A stretch of DNA of 60,000 nt from assembly GCF_964355755.1 (NCBI RefSeq), contig NC_092680.1, positions 14,673,001-14,733,000 of the forward strand. Direction: 5' to 3'. Of this stretch, positions 1 through 12,600 are shown piece by piece; the stretch's first letter is position 1; each line of letters begins with the position of its first letter. A program made the position numbers and the translations under genes. The notes under the pieces were generated by a model, which saw nothing but the letters and a program-made list of their open reading frames with translations, was not told where the DNA came from and made no database searches. The stretch comes from Antedon mediterranea. Taxonomy: Eukaryota > Echinodermata > Crinoidea > Comatulida > Antedonidae.

Positions 1-394
1 AAATATTTACGAATAAAAACTATTATGTTATATATTTCTTAGTAATGTACAAATTGGTCCTCCTCCGTCAGTCAAAAATAACACATTAAATAATAATTTT
101 CACACCTTGTTACTTACTAAGAACATCGTGAGGTTGTTTATTGAGGTTACTAACGAAGCCAAACAATGTAACCTACAAAGCCAACATAGCCTGTTTTATC
201 TACGAAGCTACTTCGTAGGAAAAGTTGCGGTATTTTCTCTGATATATAATTTTCGATAATCAGAATCTGGAATAAAGTATTAAATCTACTGATAAACAAT
301 ACTGTTGTTTAATCTATATAATGAATAGATATTATTATATATATCATCAATTACATTATTTATTAATCATGATATAACCATTTATACTGCCTAA

Positions 395-715
395 AAAATG
401 CTGATGACTGCGCGGCGACAATCCTTTGTATCTACCGCGCCCGCCCTGGCTAACTTCTGTGTACGGCGGTACAATTGATTTTATATTCCTTCTTTAAAAC
501 AGGTGATTTTCCACGAGGTTTGTGTCGTCCGCGCGTCACACTGTGCTGTGTGTTTGGTGTCCTTTTGTGTGATTGGATAAGGCAGCATGCAATAAATGGA
601 CAAACTTCGAATCACAACGAGTGTAAAATGTTTAGGGGCTTTGTACGCTTGAATGAACCTGACACCTTTGCGGCGGCGGTGACTAGTGGAAACTCCTGAG
701 CCTTCCGTAGTGGAG
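395..715. promoter_or_regulatory. GC/CpG-rich patch, possible promoter or first exon
   Basis: This stretch is clearly richer in CpG than its AT-rich surroundings (GCGCGGCGAC, ACCGCGCCCGCCC, CCGCGCGTCAC, GCGGCGGCGG). Such a patch about 3 kb upstream of the first visible exon of the coiled-coil gene could be its promoter or 5' UTR, or that of a divergent gene outside the window. No TATA box or initiator stands out. The functional reading is inference. Confidence 0.25.
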
Positions 716-898
716 AGTTTAAATTACACAGTGTTTGAAATAGGGAAAACACATCCGACTTCAATTTGAAACAACTCGCACAAGCAGATGATCTTGTCGC
801 GCTATGCGCGACCTATTCTGTTTCTTTAGTCGCAAACAGAAAAATTAGGTCGCAAATGCGACCAAATACCCCTTAATTTGCAGCCCTGATAGCTTCAG

Positions 899-1171
899 TT
901 GACTAACAATAGAACAGCAACGCGAAAATCAAACGAGTGAATTTGAAAAGAAATAGGTTTTTTAAACTACTCGCATCAAAAAACGTGCACATTACATCAA
1001 ATTATGTTTTAAAATTACAAATCACAAATTATAACTCTTGCCTCTTGTTAAAAAATGAAGTTTTTTGGACAAGTAGTTCTCGAGAAAATGCAATTTCAGT
1101 TTACTTGTTACTTTAAGACTGCTCGCCGGCTTTTGAAAAATTCTGTCCTATCTTTTAACACTAGCAGGTCT
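899..1171. repeat. interspersed direct repeat, copy 1
   Basis: About 273 bp closely matching 1676-1947. Shared blocks include AACAATAGAACAGCAAC, GAATTTGAAAAGAAATAGG, GGACAAGTAGTTCTCGAG and GACTGCTCGCCGGC. No coding potential and no obvious terminal repeats. Confidence 0.8.
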
Positions 1172-1675
1172 AAAAAAGTATACTAAAAAGTGGTCCAGAA
1201 TTGGGACTGTGGTCCCAAATGGTCCCGAAATTTAATGGAATGGTCCTTGACCACATATCTATCTGTCTATTCATTTTGGTAAAGATCTTGTAATTACTTT
1301 TTGAGTAATCCTGCTACTTGGCAAAATATATCCACTGACTCGGAGCATGTTGAAAGATACATTTTTTTTGCTTTAGGTATTAGCTTTACATTGTTAAAAT
1401 CCTGCTGAGGTTAATAATTTGTTTAAATAATTTTTTGATACAAACAACTCCGGCATTGCAACAATGACCTTTCTAAAATCAAGATTGACCAGAATAATGA
1501 TCGAGGAGTGTCTTGAAGCTGTACCGATTTGCGGCGCCTCTGCCTTAACCCATGTAGTAATATATCAATTTACCTGAAAATCAATAGGCATGTTCTGTAA
1601 GTATATACCTGATGAAATAAGGAAGGACACACGCTGGTGCTAACAAAACTACTTATCAACTTACAATAGTTTAAT

Positions 1676-1947
1676 TTGAATAACAATAGAACAGCAACAC
1701 CAAAAACAAACGGGTGAATTTGAAAAGAAATAGGTTTTTTAAACTACTCGTATAAAAAAGCTGGTACACTGAATCAACTTTTGTTTTAAAATTAAAAATC
1801 ACAATTTATAACTCTTGCCTCTTGTACAAAAATGATGTTTTTTGGACAAGTAGTTCTCGAGAAAATGCAATTTCAGTACACTTGTTACTTTAAGACTGCT
1901 CGCCGGCTTTTGAAAATTGTCTCCTATCTTTTAACACTAGCCAGTCT
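1676..1947. repeat. interspersed direct repeat, copy 2
   Basis: Second copy of the 899-1171 unit, same orientation, with scattered substitutions and small indels. Each copy is bordered by sequence of the AATCAATAGGCATG type (about 1578 and 2005), which recurs at about 27398, so the pair may be part of a larger composite repeat. Confidence 0.8.
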
Positions 1948-2088
1948 GAAAATAATATCATTTTTGTTATTTGTCAAGTTATTAATAAACCAATTTTGTT
2001 GATTTTCAATAGGCATGGTCTGACAATATATACCTATCTACACCCAAAAATTCAGAACGATAACTTGAAAACTGTAGGCGCTATCGTG

Positions 2089-2193
2089 CTAACAAACAAA
2101 CAAACATACAAACATACAAACATACATACAAACAAAGTGAATACTATACTTGGCAAAATTCTTTTTGCCAAGTAACAAACAAACAAACAAACA
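2089..2193. repeat. CAAA/CATA simple repeat
   Basis: Runs of CAAA and CATACAAA following GCGCTATCGTGCTAA. A similar lead (GAAGCTATCGTG) follows the related unit near 27440, so the microsatellite looks like the tail of a dispersed repeat. Confidence 0.7.
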
Positions 2194-2339
2194 CACGCTA
2201 CCGATTACATATACCTCCTTGGCGGAGGTAAATAATAATATATAATATATATACCAATATATATATGAATTTGCCAATTCCAGCAACAAGTGATCAAAGG
2301 CGCTGTGGACTTCGATGTTACATCTTTTCAACAACATTC

Positions 2340-2626
2340 GTCTCCCCTAAGGGTCACATCGTGTCATCGGCAGCCAACTACGGCGCCACTACGTCTGTCC
2401 ACGACTGTGTGTGTATGAACTAGTACACCGGGGTAACCCGGCCCTACTCGTCTCGAAAGATGTACTAGGTTCATGAGCAAGATGTACACAGGACCTACGG
2501 TTTATAGTCCTTGAAGACTTGTTCTACCACCAGAACCATGGAGCGAGTGAGCCTCGAACCCTTGCCGATGTTATGGCTATGGATTACGGTTCCACTGTCT
2601 TAACCGCTCGGCCACACTCACTCATA
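2340..2626 (-). mobile_element. tRNA-derived SINE with tRNA-like head at 2545-2623
   Basis: On the minus strand the head reads like a class II (Ser/Leu-type) tRNA: 7-bp acceptor arms GAGTGAG/CTCACTC, an A-box-like TGGCCGAGCGGTTAAGAC, and a B-box-like GGTTCGAGGCTC. The anticodon loop ACCGTAA has C instead of the invariant U33 and an anticodon (CGT) wrong for Ser or Leu. It continues into a tRNA-unrelated body without a break. This fits a SINE promoter head and not a working tRNA gene. The 3' limit is approximate. Confidence 0.6.
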
Positions 2627-2745
2627 ATGGTGTAACATGTAATGGTACAAATGATGGCATGATGTGAAATATAACCTTTCATCATTCATCAAATGCGATT
2701 ATTTGTACCATTACACGGATATAAAACATTCATTATTTGTGTTAT
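2625..2745. repeat. small foldback repeat, copy related to 16020-16105
   Basis: Contains the inverted pair TAATGGTACAAAT / ATTTGTACCATTA about 60 bp apart. The right half (AACCTTTCATC, ATTATTTGTACCATTACACG, ATATAAAACATTCATTATT) recurs at 16030-16095, so this is a dispersed hairpin element. Confidence 0.6.
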
Positions 2746-3617
2746 ATAACATCTAAATAGATTAATTCATTTGAATCAGATTGAATAAAAGGTAGGCCTA
2801 CGCTAGGCCTACATTTAATTCACATTGAAACAGTAACATTTATTTGTTTTTTATAATATATTAAATAATAATCATAAATATTATTTATTTGGATTTTATA
2901 AACACACGTTTGCAATGTTAAATATTATGTCAACAAACAACCAAATAATCCTAGAGGCATAGCTGGGCTAAAGCGCTTAGGCCTAGCCTAATACTAAGAG
3001 GCCTAGCTAGGCTAGAAAGACAGCACCATTATTAAACTTCGACAGGCAACTGGAACTAATCTAGGCAAATTTTTTTTTTTTCCAACAATTCCACAATTTG
3101 TAGAGATATTCCCAGTAAATAATCAAATCATACAAACGATCTAAAGCTAATTTAAATGCTTTTTTTGTCCAAATTTGTACACATATCTCTCCAAAAATGT
3201 ACTTCCGTCAATTCCAGTCATCACACTGAATCTTTGCGACAGAAGTACAAAATAAGTGGCGCTGTTGTATTTCAAAAGCAATAGTGTAAATGAAAATATT
3301 TTCCAAACGCCATCTATTATGGCAATACAACAGAACACTGAGTTTGCCAAGATAATAACTTGTAACAGTCCTTTGGTCTTATGTCTGGCTGCGACAATAG
3401 TACCGTATGTACATATTCTCTACAGCACAGTCTGTCAACCAAACATTTGAAGTCAATTGGCCAATCAAAAATCAGTTGTCATTGGATTGATCGTGTCGCA
3501 GCCACAGATTTCCAGAGCTCAACAACCTGTTGTTTGATTGTCATGATTCTACTAAAGAAGAGTCATGCATGATTTATATCCACAATTTTTGTATAATACT
3601 TATTTTCTTTCTTGTAG

Positions 3618-6600
3618 AGTTTGGATAGATTGCGCATTGAATTAGACCAAGAACGTGATCATTATTCAGAACAATGTCATCAACTTCGTGACAGTGTTCG
3701 CTCAATACGACAAGAGCGAGATGAGCTTCAAACAAGGTGTCAAGAGTTAGAGACTGTAAGATCTCCATTGATTTTATTAGCATTTAACAGCTCCATATTA
3801 TAATTTTATAATAATTTATCCTGTTACTGACATTACGGTCCCATTCAAAATTTATGTTTTCATTTTCCAGTTTTTTGGCATGTTATTTTTACTGTTAAGC
3901 AATAAATTGATTAAGTTTTTGTATAATGCGCTATATAAAGCCTGAATTATTATTACATATATTACACCAGTTCCTGAAGGTAAAATGGCCACTGTCACTT
4001 AATGTCTACCGCCCTGTTGCATTAACTTATTAGTGTAAAAAAAGTATGTATGCCACTACACTAACAATAAAGCATATGAACGCTTTTCGTGAAAAGAATC
4101 ATGAACAGGTAAAGCAGAAAAACAAAAATTAACTCAATGATTTTTACTCAAGATTTGATAACACTGACTTTAATAATGAAATTAATCTTAAAACTAAATT
4201 AAATAATTATAAAAAAGGGGTGTGAGCAAATTAATATCTGATAATGTAGTTTGTAGTGTATTTAAGTTAAAGTTAAAAAATCATCAGGTCAAAACCATGT
4301 CCCCAACAAAGTCCTTTAATACTGTACTGACGAACTTGCTGCAATATTTTGTCAAATTTTCTAAATGTCAATAAACGAAGGCTTATTCCTAAAATAATGA
4401 AGACTGCATATATTACACCAGTTCCTAAAGATAAAAAGGCCCTGTCACTTAATGGCTACCGCCCTGTTGCATTAACTATTATTTATAGGTCAGTTATCCA
4501 GAGTATAGTTTTTTGTTTAATTTGAACTTTTGGGAATTTTAGTAAATAAAAACAATTTCTTTTGACTTAAACTTAAGTACATCTGACTCATAGTGTGTTT
4601 CTTTTTTTGGGCTATTATTTTGTCAGAAACATAAGAAAGCCAACAGTGACCTTCATCAAATGACACTGATGCACCAAGAAGAGCTGGATGATTGGAAAAC
4701 ATCATGTGAAGAACTGACAGAAAACATCAGTGAAAAAAATAAAGACATTATGATGTTAACAGAAAGAATTGAAGAAGCAAGTGATAAGGTAGTATTGAAT
4801 TATTTAAAACCACATGCATCATCTCATTCACATTAGCTTATGCTGCTAAGCGAATGCTGCTAAGCTAAAAGCTGCGTTCATTATAGCTTGTGAAAACTGA
4901 TTTCACAACTTGCAACACACAAGTGAAGAGTGGCAAACCAGGATGAGATGACCTACAGCAAAACCAGCCAGTTTATTGATGGTTTCATAGACATATGGAT
5001 CTAGTAGGCCTAGCATTTCCAAATACACATATCTGTAAACTTTATACATTGCAAATTATGATGTTTATAAACAAATCACTTTAGTTGAAATAGTATTACT
5101 TGGGTCGAAATAAATTACAATAAATAGGTCTGCTTGTTTATTATCAGCCATGATTCCACACGATTTGTGCAAGAGGAAAAACGTGTGGGCTGTGAAATAC
5201 ACACTTCACAGTGAATGCAGCACAAGTCCTGTTTAATTAGGCATATTAAAGTAGTGCTTAAAAAAGACTGTAAAAATGAAAAATGTTGTACCTGCCAGTA
5301 ACATAATATTAACTTATTTAACAGTTAACAGAATTGCATGGCGAGAACTCTGCATATAGAATCCGTCAGGAAAAATATGATGAGTATCAGAAAGATGTGA
5401 ACTTCCTTCAGGAAAAACTACAAGAATTGACCAATCAACATGCAGAAGATCAACAGGTTATTTCATTGCTGGAAATGCAGAAGAATATATTGAGCAAAAA
5501 TCTGGTAAGTTAAAAATTATAACTGCTTAATATAAAGTTAATTTAAAATTACCAGTACTTGTTACATACTGGTACCCATTTTGGGTAGGGAGGAGCAAGG
5601 TGGATAAAATCTTGCTCAAAGATGCGTTTACCAGACCCACTGGTCCAATACTCTATACCATTGTGCCACAGTGCAATTTACTTTTGGACTATTCCATAAT
5701 TTAGCATCACAAGAACACTGCCAGAGCTATTCTTCTTCTTTCTCTTATGTCAAGGAAGTCGAGAGCGCTACAACTTGCTCGTTTTCATGGTTAATACTAC
5801 CCCCAAACTATATGAATGTTTATATTATTTCCAAATAGAGTGCATATTCAGCCACTTTGCAACAGAGATCCTGTGATAAAATGGTTCAAATTAAGGAACC
5901 TCTTTGCAGTGGCATAACTGAGGCCCCCTGGATCAGGAACCCTAAGTGGCCCTGCAACGCTGGAGGCCTTGGCTATATTTTAAAGACTGTTGTTTCCTCT
6001 GGACTCTACTCAGGGGCTCATGTAAGAGTTTAGCCAGTGAGCCCTCATAGCCTATTTGACGACTATACTTGAAAGCATATGTGTCTCTTATTTTTTAATC
6101 TTCTTGGTTCAGTCAACCACAGGTACGAAATTGAACACTGATCATCTCAAGGCAGAAGTTGAGAGGTTGAAAGCTGAGCTACAGCTATCACAGTAAATAT
6201 ACTAGAATTGTGTTGTTTTCAAATGAATTAGATGTAATAATTTATGGATATGGTTGCAAATTTTAAATTTGAGCATTATAATAATTTACATTCAGACGTA
6301 GGGTAAATAATTGAATATATATCAGAATACCTACAATGAATTGTAATTTGACCCACAAACTAATGTTTTCATTTATGAAAGACGTAATTTATTGCATTTT
6401 CAAACTCATTTAATTATTTTTACGTTTTTACAGGTATAAAATATAATAAAAAGAAAGGATGAACCGGTGAAAAGTGCAATCTTTCTTGAAAAATCATTAC
6501 ATATTACAACTATCGATGATTAAGCCAATTTCCATTTGCAGGACAGATTATATACTTTATTTCTTATTTAGGGATAAGATGATAGAGTTAAGAGCTGAAA

Positions 6601-9600
6601 TTGATCGAACACAAGCAGAACAAAGATTTATTCCTTCATGCAACAAGTGTGAGGAATATCAAGAATCAAATTCACGGTTACGAGAAATCAATAAAATGAT
6701 GACAGACAGGTTGGCCAAGGTATGCTAATATTTTCAGATATGTAACTTCAAGTCTGTCACTGTCACAAAAAAAATAAATAAGTACAAATAGACAAAGAAT
6801 TTTACGTGATGGCACAAGACCGTGGCGACTGAACAACACAAGATCAAATATAAATATAAACATATTAATTAAATAAATAAAATTTAATTAATATATGCTG
6901 TAATCTTGTGGGAGTTTGCTAGTGTTGAAGTTTTATTTGAAATTTGTTTCAAATATTGAAAATATTTTTGTAGAAGTTATAATTGTTGTGATATTTACAA
7001 ATGTGGTTCCATAACATTATGAGCCATGTATTTTATGGAACGTTAACTATTTATGTGCTTTGTGCCAATGTAATTGAGTTGTATGTTTGTAAGAAGACCT
7101 GCTTTCATCATACTCATCATTTTCCTTTTCCTCTGAAGCTATTGACCAGACCTAAAATATTTTTGATGTCTTCTCTACACCTCTTTTGTCTTCCTCCTCT
7201 TCCAGTTTTTGGTTGCCTTTATGTGACTCAATTTTTGCCCATCTATTGTGTTGTGTTGAGCAGTGTGTTGGACTATTAATCCTGAGTTCGAATCCAAAGC
7301 TTGTCGCATTACTGGTATCCTTAGGCAAGATACTTTTACTTATGTTTGCCTCTCCACACCCAAGTAATGGGTACGTGGTAGGTCAAAACACAACTGCGCT
7401 GATTACTGGCTGCAACATTATGGGAGTGTGTTTCCAGACATGTTTATCCAAAAATGACCGGAGTAATACTGTTGAGCACTTAAAAGTTTTGTGCATGCAG
7501 GCCTATCAAAATAAACTTATTTTTTTTAGATTAGATGGAATTTATTTAAAAAATAAATCATAAGAACGGTCATTTCATATTCAAGCTTATAAACAATTTT
7601 TTATTTTGTAATTGACAGATGGAGACACATGCTGAGGTTAATAGCAAACAGGCATCTGAAATCAACCATTTTAAGGTGAAATCTGAAAGCCTCCAAGAAC
7701 AGATTGACATGCTTCAGGACCTGAACCTTAAACTTAGTAAGCAAGTTGCCAAGCTTGAGTTAGATAACCTACAAGTGTCAGAGAGGGCGGGCAAAGCTGA
7801 AGAACTTGGTAACCGTTACAACGATCTTGATGAACAGAACCAGACACTCCAAGAGTTGAACAAGGTTTTGACTAATAAGGTATTTTATGTGATATTTGCT
7901 TTTTGTGAATTCTGTTATTGCTCCAAGTTTATCTTTGCTTACAGTAAAATGCATACATGTACCAGTTGTTAGAAGGGGATTTTTACAACCTAATTATAGA
8001 ATCGTTTGCCCTCTTTGTGTTGGTGATTAGATATTGATCATGCTTTATGTACACATTAATTGGTTACATGGATCCAAATGAGATGAGATACAGCGACCAA
8101 TATTACATTTTTGTACTTCAATGTATGCCACTGATTATTAATAGTATTATTTATAATCTAATTATGCAATTAATATCATCATCTTCTTAAACGCTGTCAT
8201 GTGAAGTGTCGTTAGACATTGCACGTCTCACTTGTGTTCGCCACAGTTCCGTTTCCTTTTTAATGTTTACCATCTATGTTGTTTTGGTCTTCCTTTTGGT
8301 CTTTCGTTGAGCCTCTCTGAGTGCAATCTTAACTGTGTTTTCACTTAATCAGAGTATATGACCATACCATGTCAGCCTTTTTTCTTTATATCCTTAATAC
8401 TCCACTCCACTCAATCTCTCCTGTTATTTTATACAGATCTTCATTTTTCATTTCTCTATTCTCTTTTATTATTATCATGCGGTAGTGATACTGTCATTGG
8501 GCACAGTTCACTATTATACAAAATATATTATTGTAATTAATATGTTGATATGTATGCTTAATAGGCATGATAATATTTTTTTAATTGAACAAAGCTCAAT
8601 CCATATATCGTTCACAATTACAAAATTTATCTGCTGTCTGCAGATACACGGGATATAAACACAAGCCCGGGAGTTTTAATGTGATTATTTATATCTAAGA
8701 TATAAATATAAATTCAGAAAATAATTATATTTATTTTTACATGTAAACAAATTTATTACATGTAAAAAGCCTGGAAAAAATTATGTCACTGTAATTGTAA
8801 CAAAATTGGCTAAATGAAAAAATTAATTAATTTTTACATTTCATTTCTATATAGATATCACGCTTAGAATTAGATCATCAATCAGTTAACCATACTCGCG
8901 AGAAAGAGCTATTTGATCAAAACCAGATGCTGACAGAAATCAATCAAACGCTTACAACAAAAGTGTCAAGGCTAGAAAAAGAGAAAAGGGAACTTATAAT
9001 GAAACAGCCAAAAGAACAAATGGTGTCTCTTAAGGAATTTGACAGGTTTGTTATTTGTTTTATACAATATATAATAGAACAACAAAAGACAGAAACATAT
9101 CCATTAACTAGAAAATATATTTATGAACTTTCAATTTTATTTTCAATATCATTTCAAATTGTATCTTTCAATTTCTAATTTCATGTTTCATCTATCAAGG
9201 GTTGAACGTGAAAAGGACAGAGTAATTTCGGAGTTGGAAATCATTAGTCATGATTATAAAGACCTACAAGATAGACACAAAGAATATGTATCTGAGCACT
9301 TATCCAGAACACTGGATACATCTAACACTATGCCACCTGAATCTAAGGGTAAGCACTTGTCCAGAACACTGGATACATTTAACACTATGCCACCTGAATC
9401 TTAGAGTGAGCACTTGTCCAGAACACTGGATACATCTAACACTATGCCACCTGAATCTAAGGGTGAGCATTGTCCAGAACACTGGATACATTTAACACTA
9501 TGCCACCTGAATCTTAGAGTGAGCACTTGTCCAGAACACTGGATACATCTAACACTATGCCACCTGAATACTGGATACAGTGAATGCATTTTGAATTTTT

Positions 9601-12600
9601 TTTTGTACACTAAAATAAAAAATAGAATCAATCAATCATCTTGGAAATCTATGCTTCATTCATACAGAATTTATACTAATTTCTGTTTTCTTCATTATCA
9701 CACATTTTTGTTAATGTTTTATTTTCTTTTTCATTTAATTCTTCAATAATTCACTAGATATGGATGAACATAGTTTAGCAGGAATTGGAAATGGTATTCA
9801 ATGTTCTTGGTTCATTTTTGTTTAGAATAGAATCCATAATAATTTCACATTGTCCCTCATGAAACATCTGACCTCATCCTCCATAGAAGACCTTAACAAT
9901 ATTGTACTCTGAAATCGGTGTATTTTATTAATCTGTCTATAAAGCATTCAATAGTGTAAAATAGATGGCAAGGCAACGTTAGCTCAATTTTATTTGCTAA
10001 TGCTGAGTACACAATTGCACACAGTAGTATGATAGTTACTATTGTTGATTTTATTGTAGTTTTTTTTATGTGAATTATTATTTTTTGTTTATTTGTTATT
10101 TTGTTACTTTTTTGCTACAAAATGTTTTTATGTTTGTATATATTCTCAGACCGTGTGTCCAATGCTGGTTGCTGTTGTTGAGGGATGTTAAAATGTTTAA
10201 AATCACAACCAAGCCTTTAAATAATTGGCAAAATAACCATGCAGATAAAACTGAATAACTTCTGGAATATCTAATAATGTTGTCTTTTTTATGTAGAAGT
10301 GTACGATTCTGATATTCGAAAACTTAAAACGGAAAATGAGTCATTACGAAGGCAGAATGACCTCTCCCACAGTCAAACGGTGATTGCAGAAAATGCACGC
10401 AAACGAGCCGAAGATAGAATCCGTAAGGCACTCAGATTTAAATTATCTCCTAGTAAGAGTAGTCCAGTAAAGAGTCCTAAGAAAGAGGAAGTTTATTCGG
10501 AAAATAGTGAGGAATATTAACTTTTCTATAGTGGTTTTGTGACTTAGCACTAGTCATAGTTAACTATTAATGTGTTTTAATTAGGCTTTCATATTTTTAT
10601 TTTTGTAGGTGAATTCTTTGCAAAATTCTTAAATCATCTATGCAATCTTAAAATAAATATAAAGAATATGTTAATATAAATAAGAAAGTAGATTATATTG
10701 TTTCTCTTTTTAATAGTATCTTAATTCTAATCGATCCTTCTTTTTTATTTATGTTCTGCAGTATATTTCTTCCTGAAATGTATTGTAAAAATTGCTTTAA
10801 TAAAATAAATACAATTTATATAATTAAAATAATTCATAGTCATTTTAATATTTATTAAATCATGGAAAAAATTGCCAAAATCATTGAAAACATGAATATT
10901 CTAACTGCATTAATTTTGTAAAATATATTTAATGTTTTAATATAAAGTAAATAGATGGAAATTGTATGTATAGCTACAGTACTTTGTTATGAACTTTGTT
11001 GTACAGTTTAAAATTGACATACATGGTAGACACACTTTGGTGCTTTCTGTATATAACACACAATTTGTTATTTGGGTATCAATTATATGCAACATTTCCA
11101 ACCACAACTTCTTTCCAATTCAATTCAGTCTTATAAATAATAATATAAATATAAATGCTAAAATATTGTATGAAACAATAATATTAGATTGTTATGCTTT
11201 ATTCAACTTTCACTTTTTTACAATCAACAATTAATGACTGTCAATAAAATAGTAAAATAACAATAAATAAATAAAAGCCAAACATTCAATTACAATTTTT
11301 TATATTGTATTCAGGGTTTGAATATAAATGTAATGGGTATTTTTTTACCAATTTGTTAAATTATCTATTTAGTATAATATAAAATATTTTGTGGTCATGT
11401 AGTTACTGTAGATTTTATGTAAGTAAACTAATTTCTGGTCAATTATTCAGGGTACTAAAATAAATATATAATATTATAGGGAAAAGTAGAATATTTATAA
11501 AGAATATCATTATTATTTATAGTACAGTAGTTTTTAGGTTTATAGATTTCAAGTCTAGTTTTTCAATATGGTTTTCTTTTTTTATTGGTATTATGTATCG
11601 CACTGCACTTCGTACAATATTGTTTTGGCTATAACATTTGTAACCTCTGTCTTTCACTGAATGAAACATTGTATAAACAAAATGCTAACTTTATATATTG
11701 TGTGAATTATTTCTTGTTTGTTGAATGTTTTTTTTCTAATATAATCATATATTTCATCATTTCATGTCATCAATTATTAATCACTTTGTTCATCAGTTTA
11801 ATTGTAGGTGAATTTTCACCATGAGTTCATTATGCATTCCATAGCACATCACATGATCATTTTTAAATAGTAATTGCATGTGTATACGGTACATTATTGA
11901 TAGAATGTCCAGATAAACTTCCAGCAGCAAATATCAATGCATCTATGGAGTAACTCCATAGTCCATCTAGATCCATACAGTATTACTGGTATAGTATCAA
12001 TTTGATTGGTTAATAGAGAGGTTTCGCAATCTTACGAATACGATTAACGAAAACGGATACGTCACGCACACGTATTCGTTTTCGTAAGCCATAAAAAAAT
12101 CTGTTTCGAATGGCAACGAAATATTGAGGCGCGTCCAAAATATGACTGCGGTAAATTTGAGCGAAGCGCAGGTACGTGTTGCTTGGTGCTTGGCTGCCTA
12201 GGCCTAGCGTAACATCAAAGCGAGTGTGGACTTTAAAAACTGCTATTTATCTAAATTGACATTTTAGTAAATTACTTTCAATAAATCTATAATTATATTA
12301 TATTCATGAATCATTCCTAATTCAAATGCAAAATGTGCAAAATAGATCAAAAACTATACTCGTTTTGTAGTTACGAATATGACTGGTGATATTCGTCAAC
12401 ACGAATACGCTATACGAATATCAAATGGGGATCAGCTCAAAAGTTTCACAAATGTATGACGTATCCGTTTTCGTTATCGTATTCGTAAGGTTGCGAAACC
12501 TCCCTAATATGACATAGATTCTCCAGTCAAGTAGAACTAATAAGGCAGTCAAGAGGACAAGGAAAGGTATATGCGCTTCTTAAATCGAGATCTTGGTTAC

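Larger units (their letters stand above)
1..3617. other. 5' flank without recognised exons
   Basis: Mostly AT-rich sequence holding the repeats listed separately. The coiled-coil gene should have its start codon and first exons here or outside the window, but I could not find an exon with a matching phase-0 donor. Short open frames around 475-699, 2089-2337 and 3147-3572 show no domain or composition bias that suggests coding. Confidence 0.5.

Noticed and set aside
475-699. 74-codon frame in the CpG-rich patch as a small protein gene
   Set aside because: No start context, no recognisable motif, and it overlaps a putative promoter patch; GC-rich stretches open frames by chance.
2545-2623. Functional tRNA-Ser or tRNA-Leu gene
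   Set aside because: C at position 33, wrong anticodon for a class II tRNA, and continuity with a SINE body.
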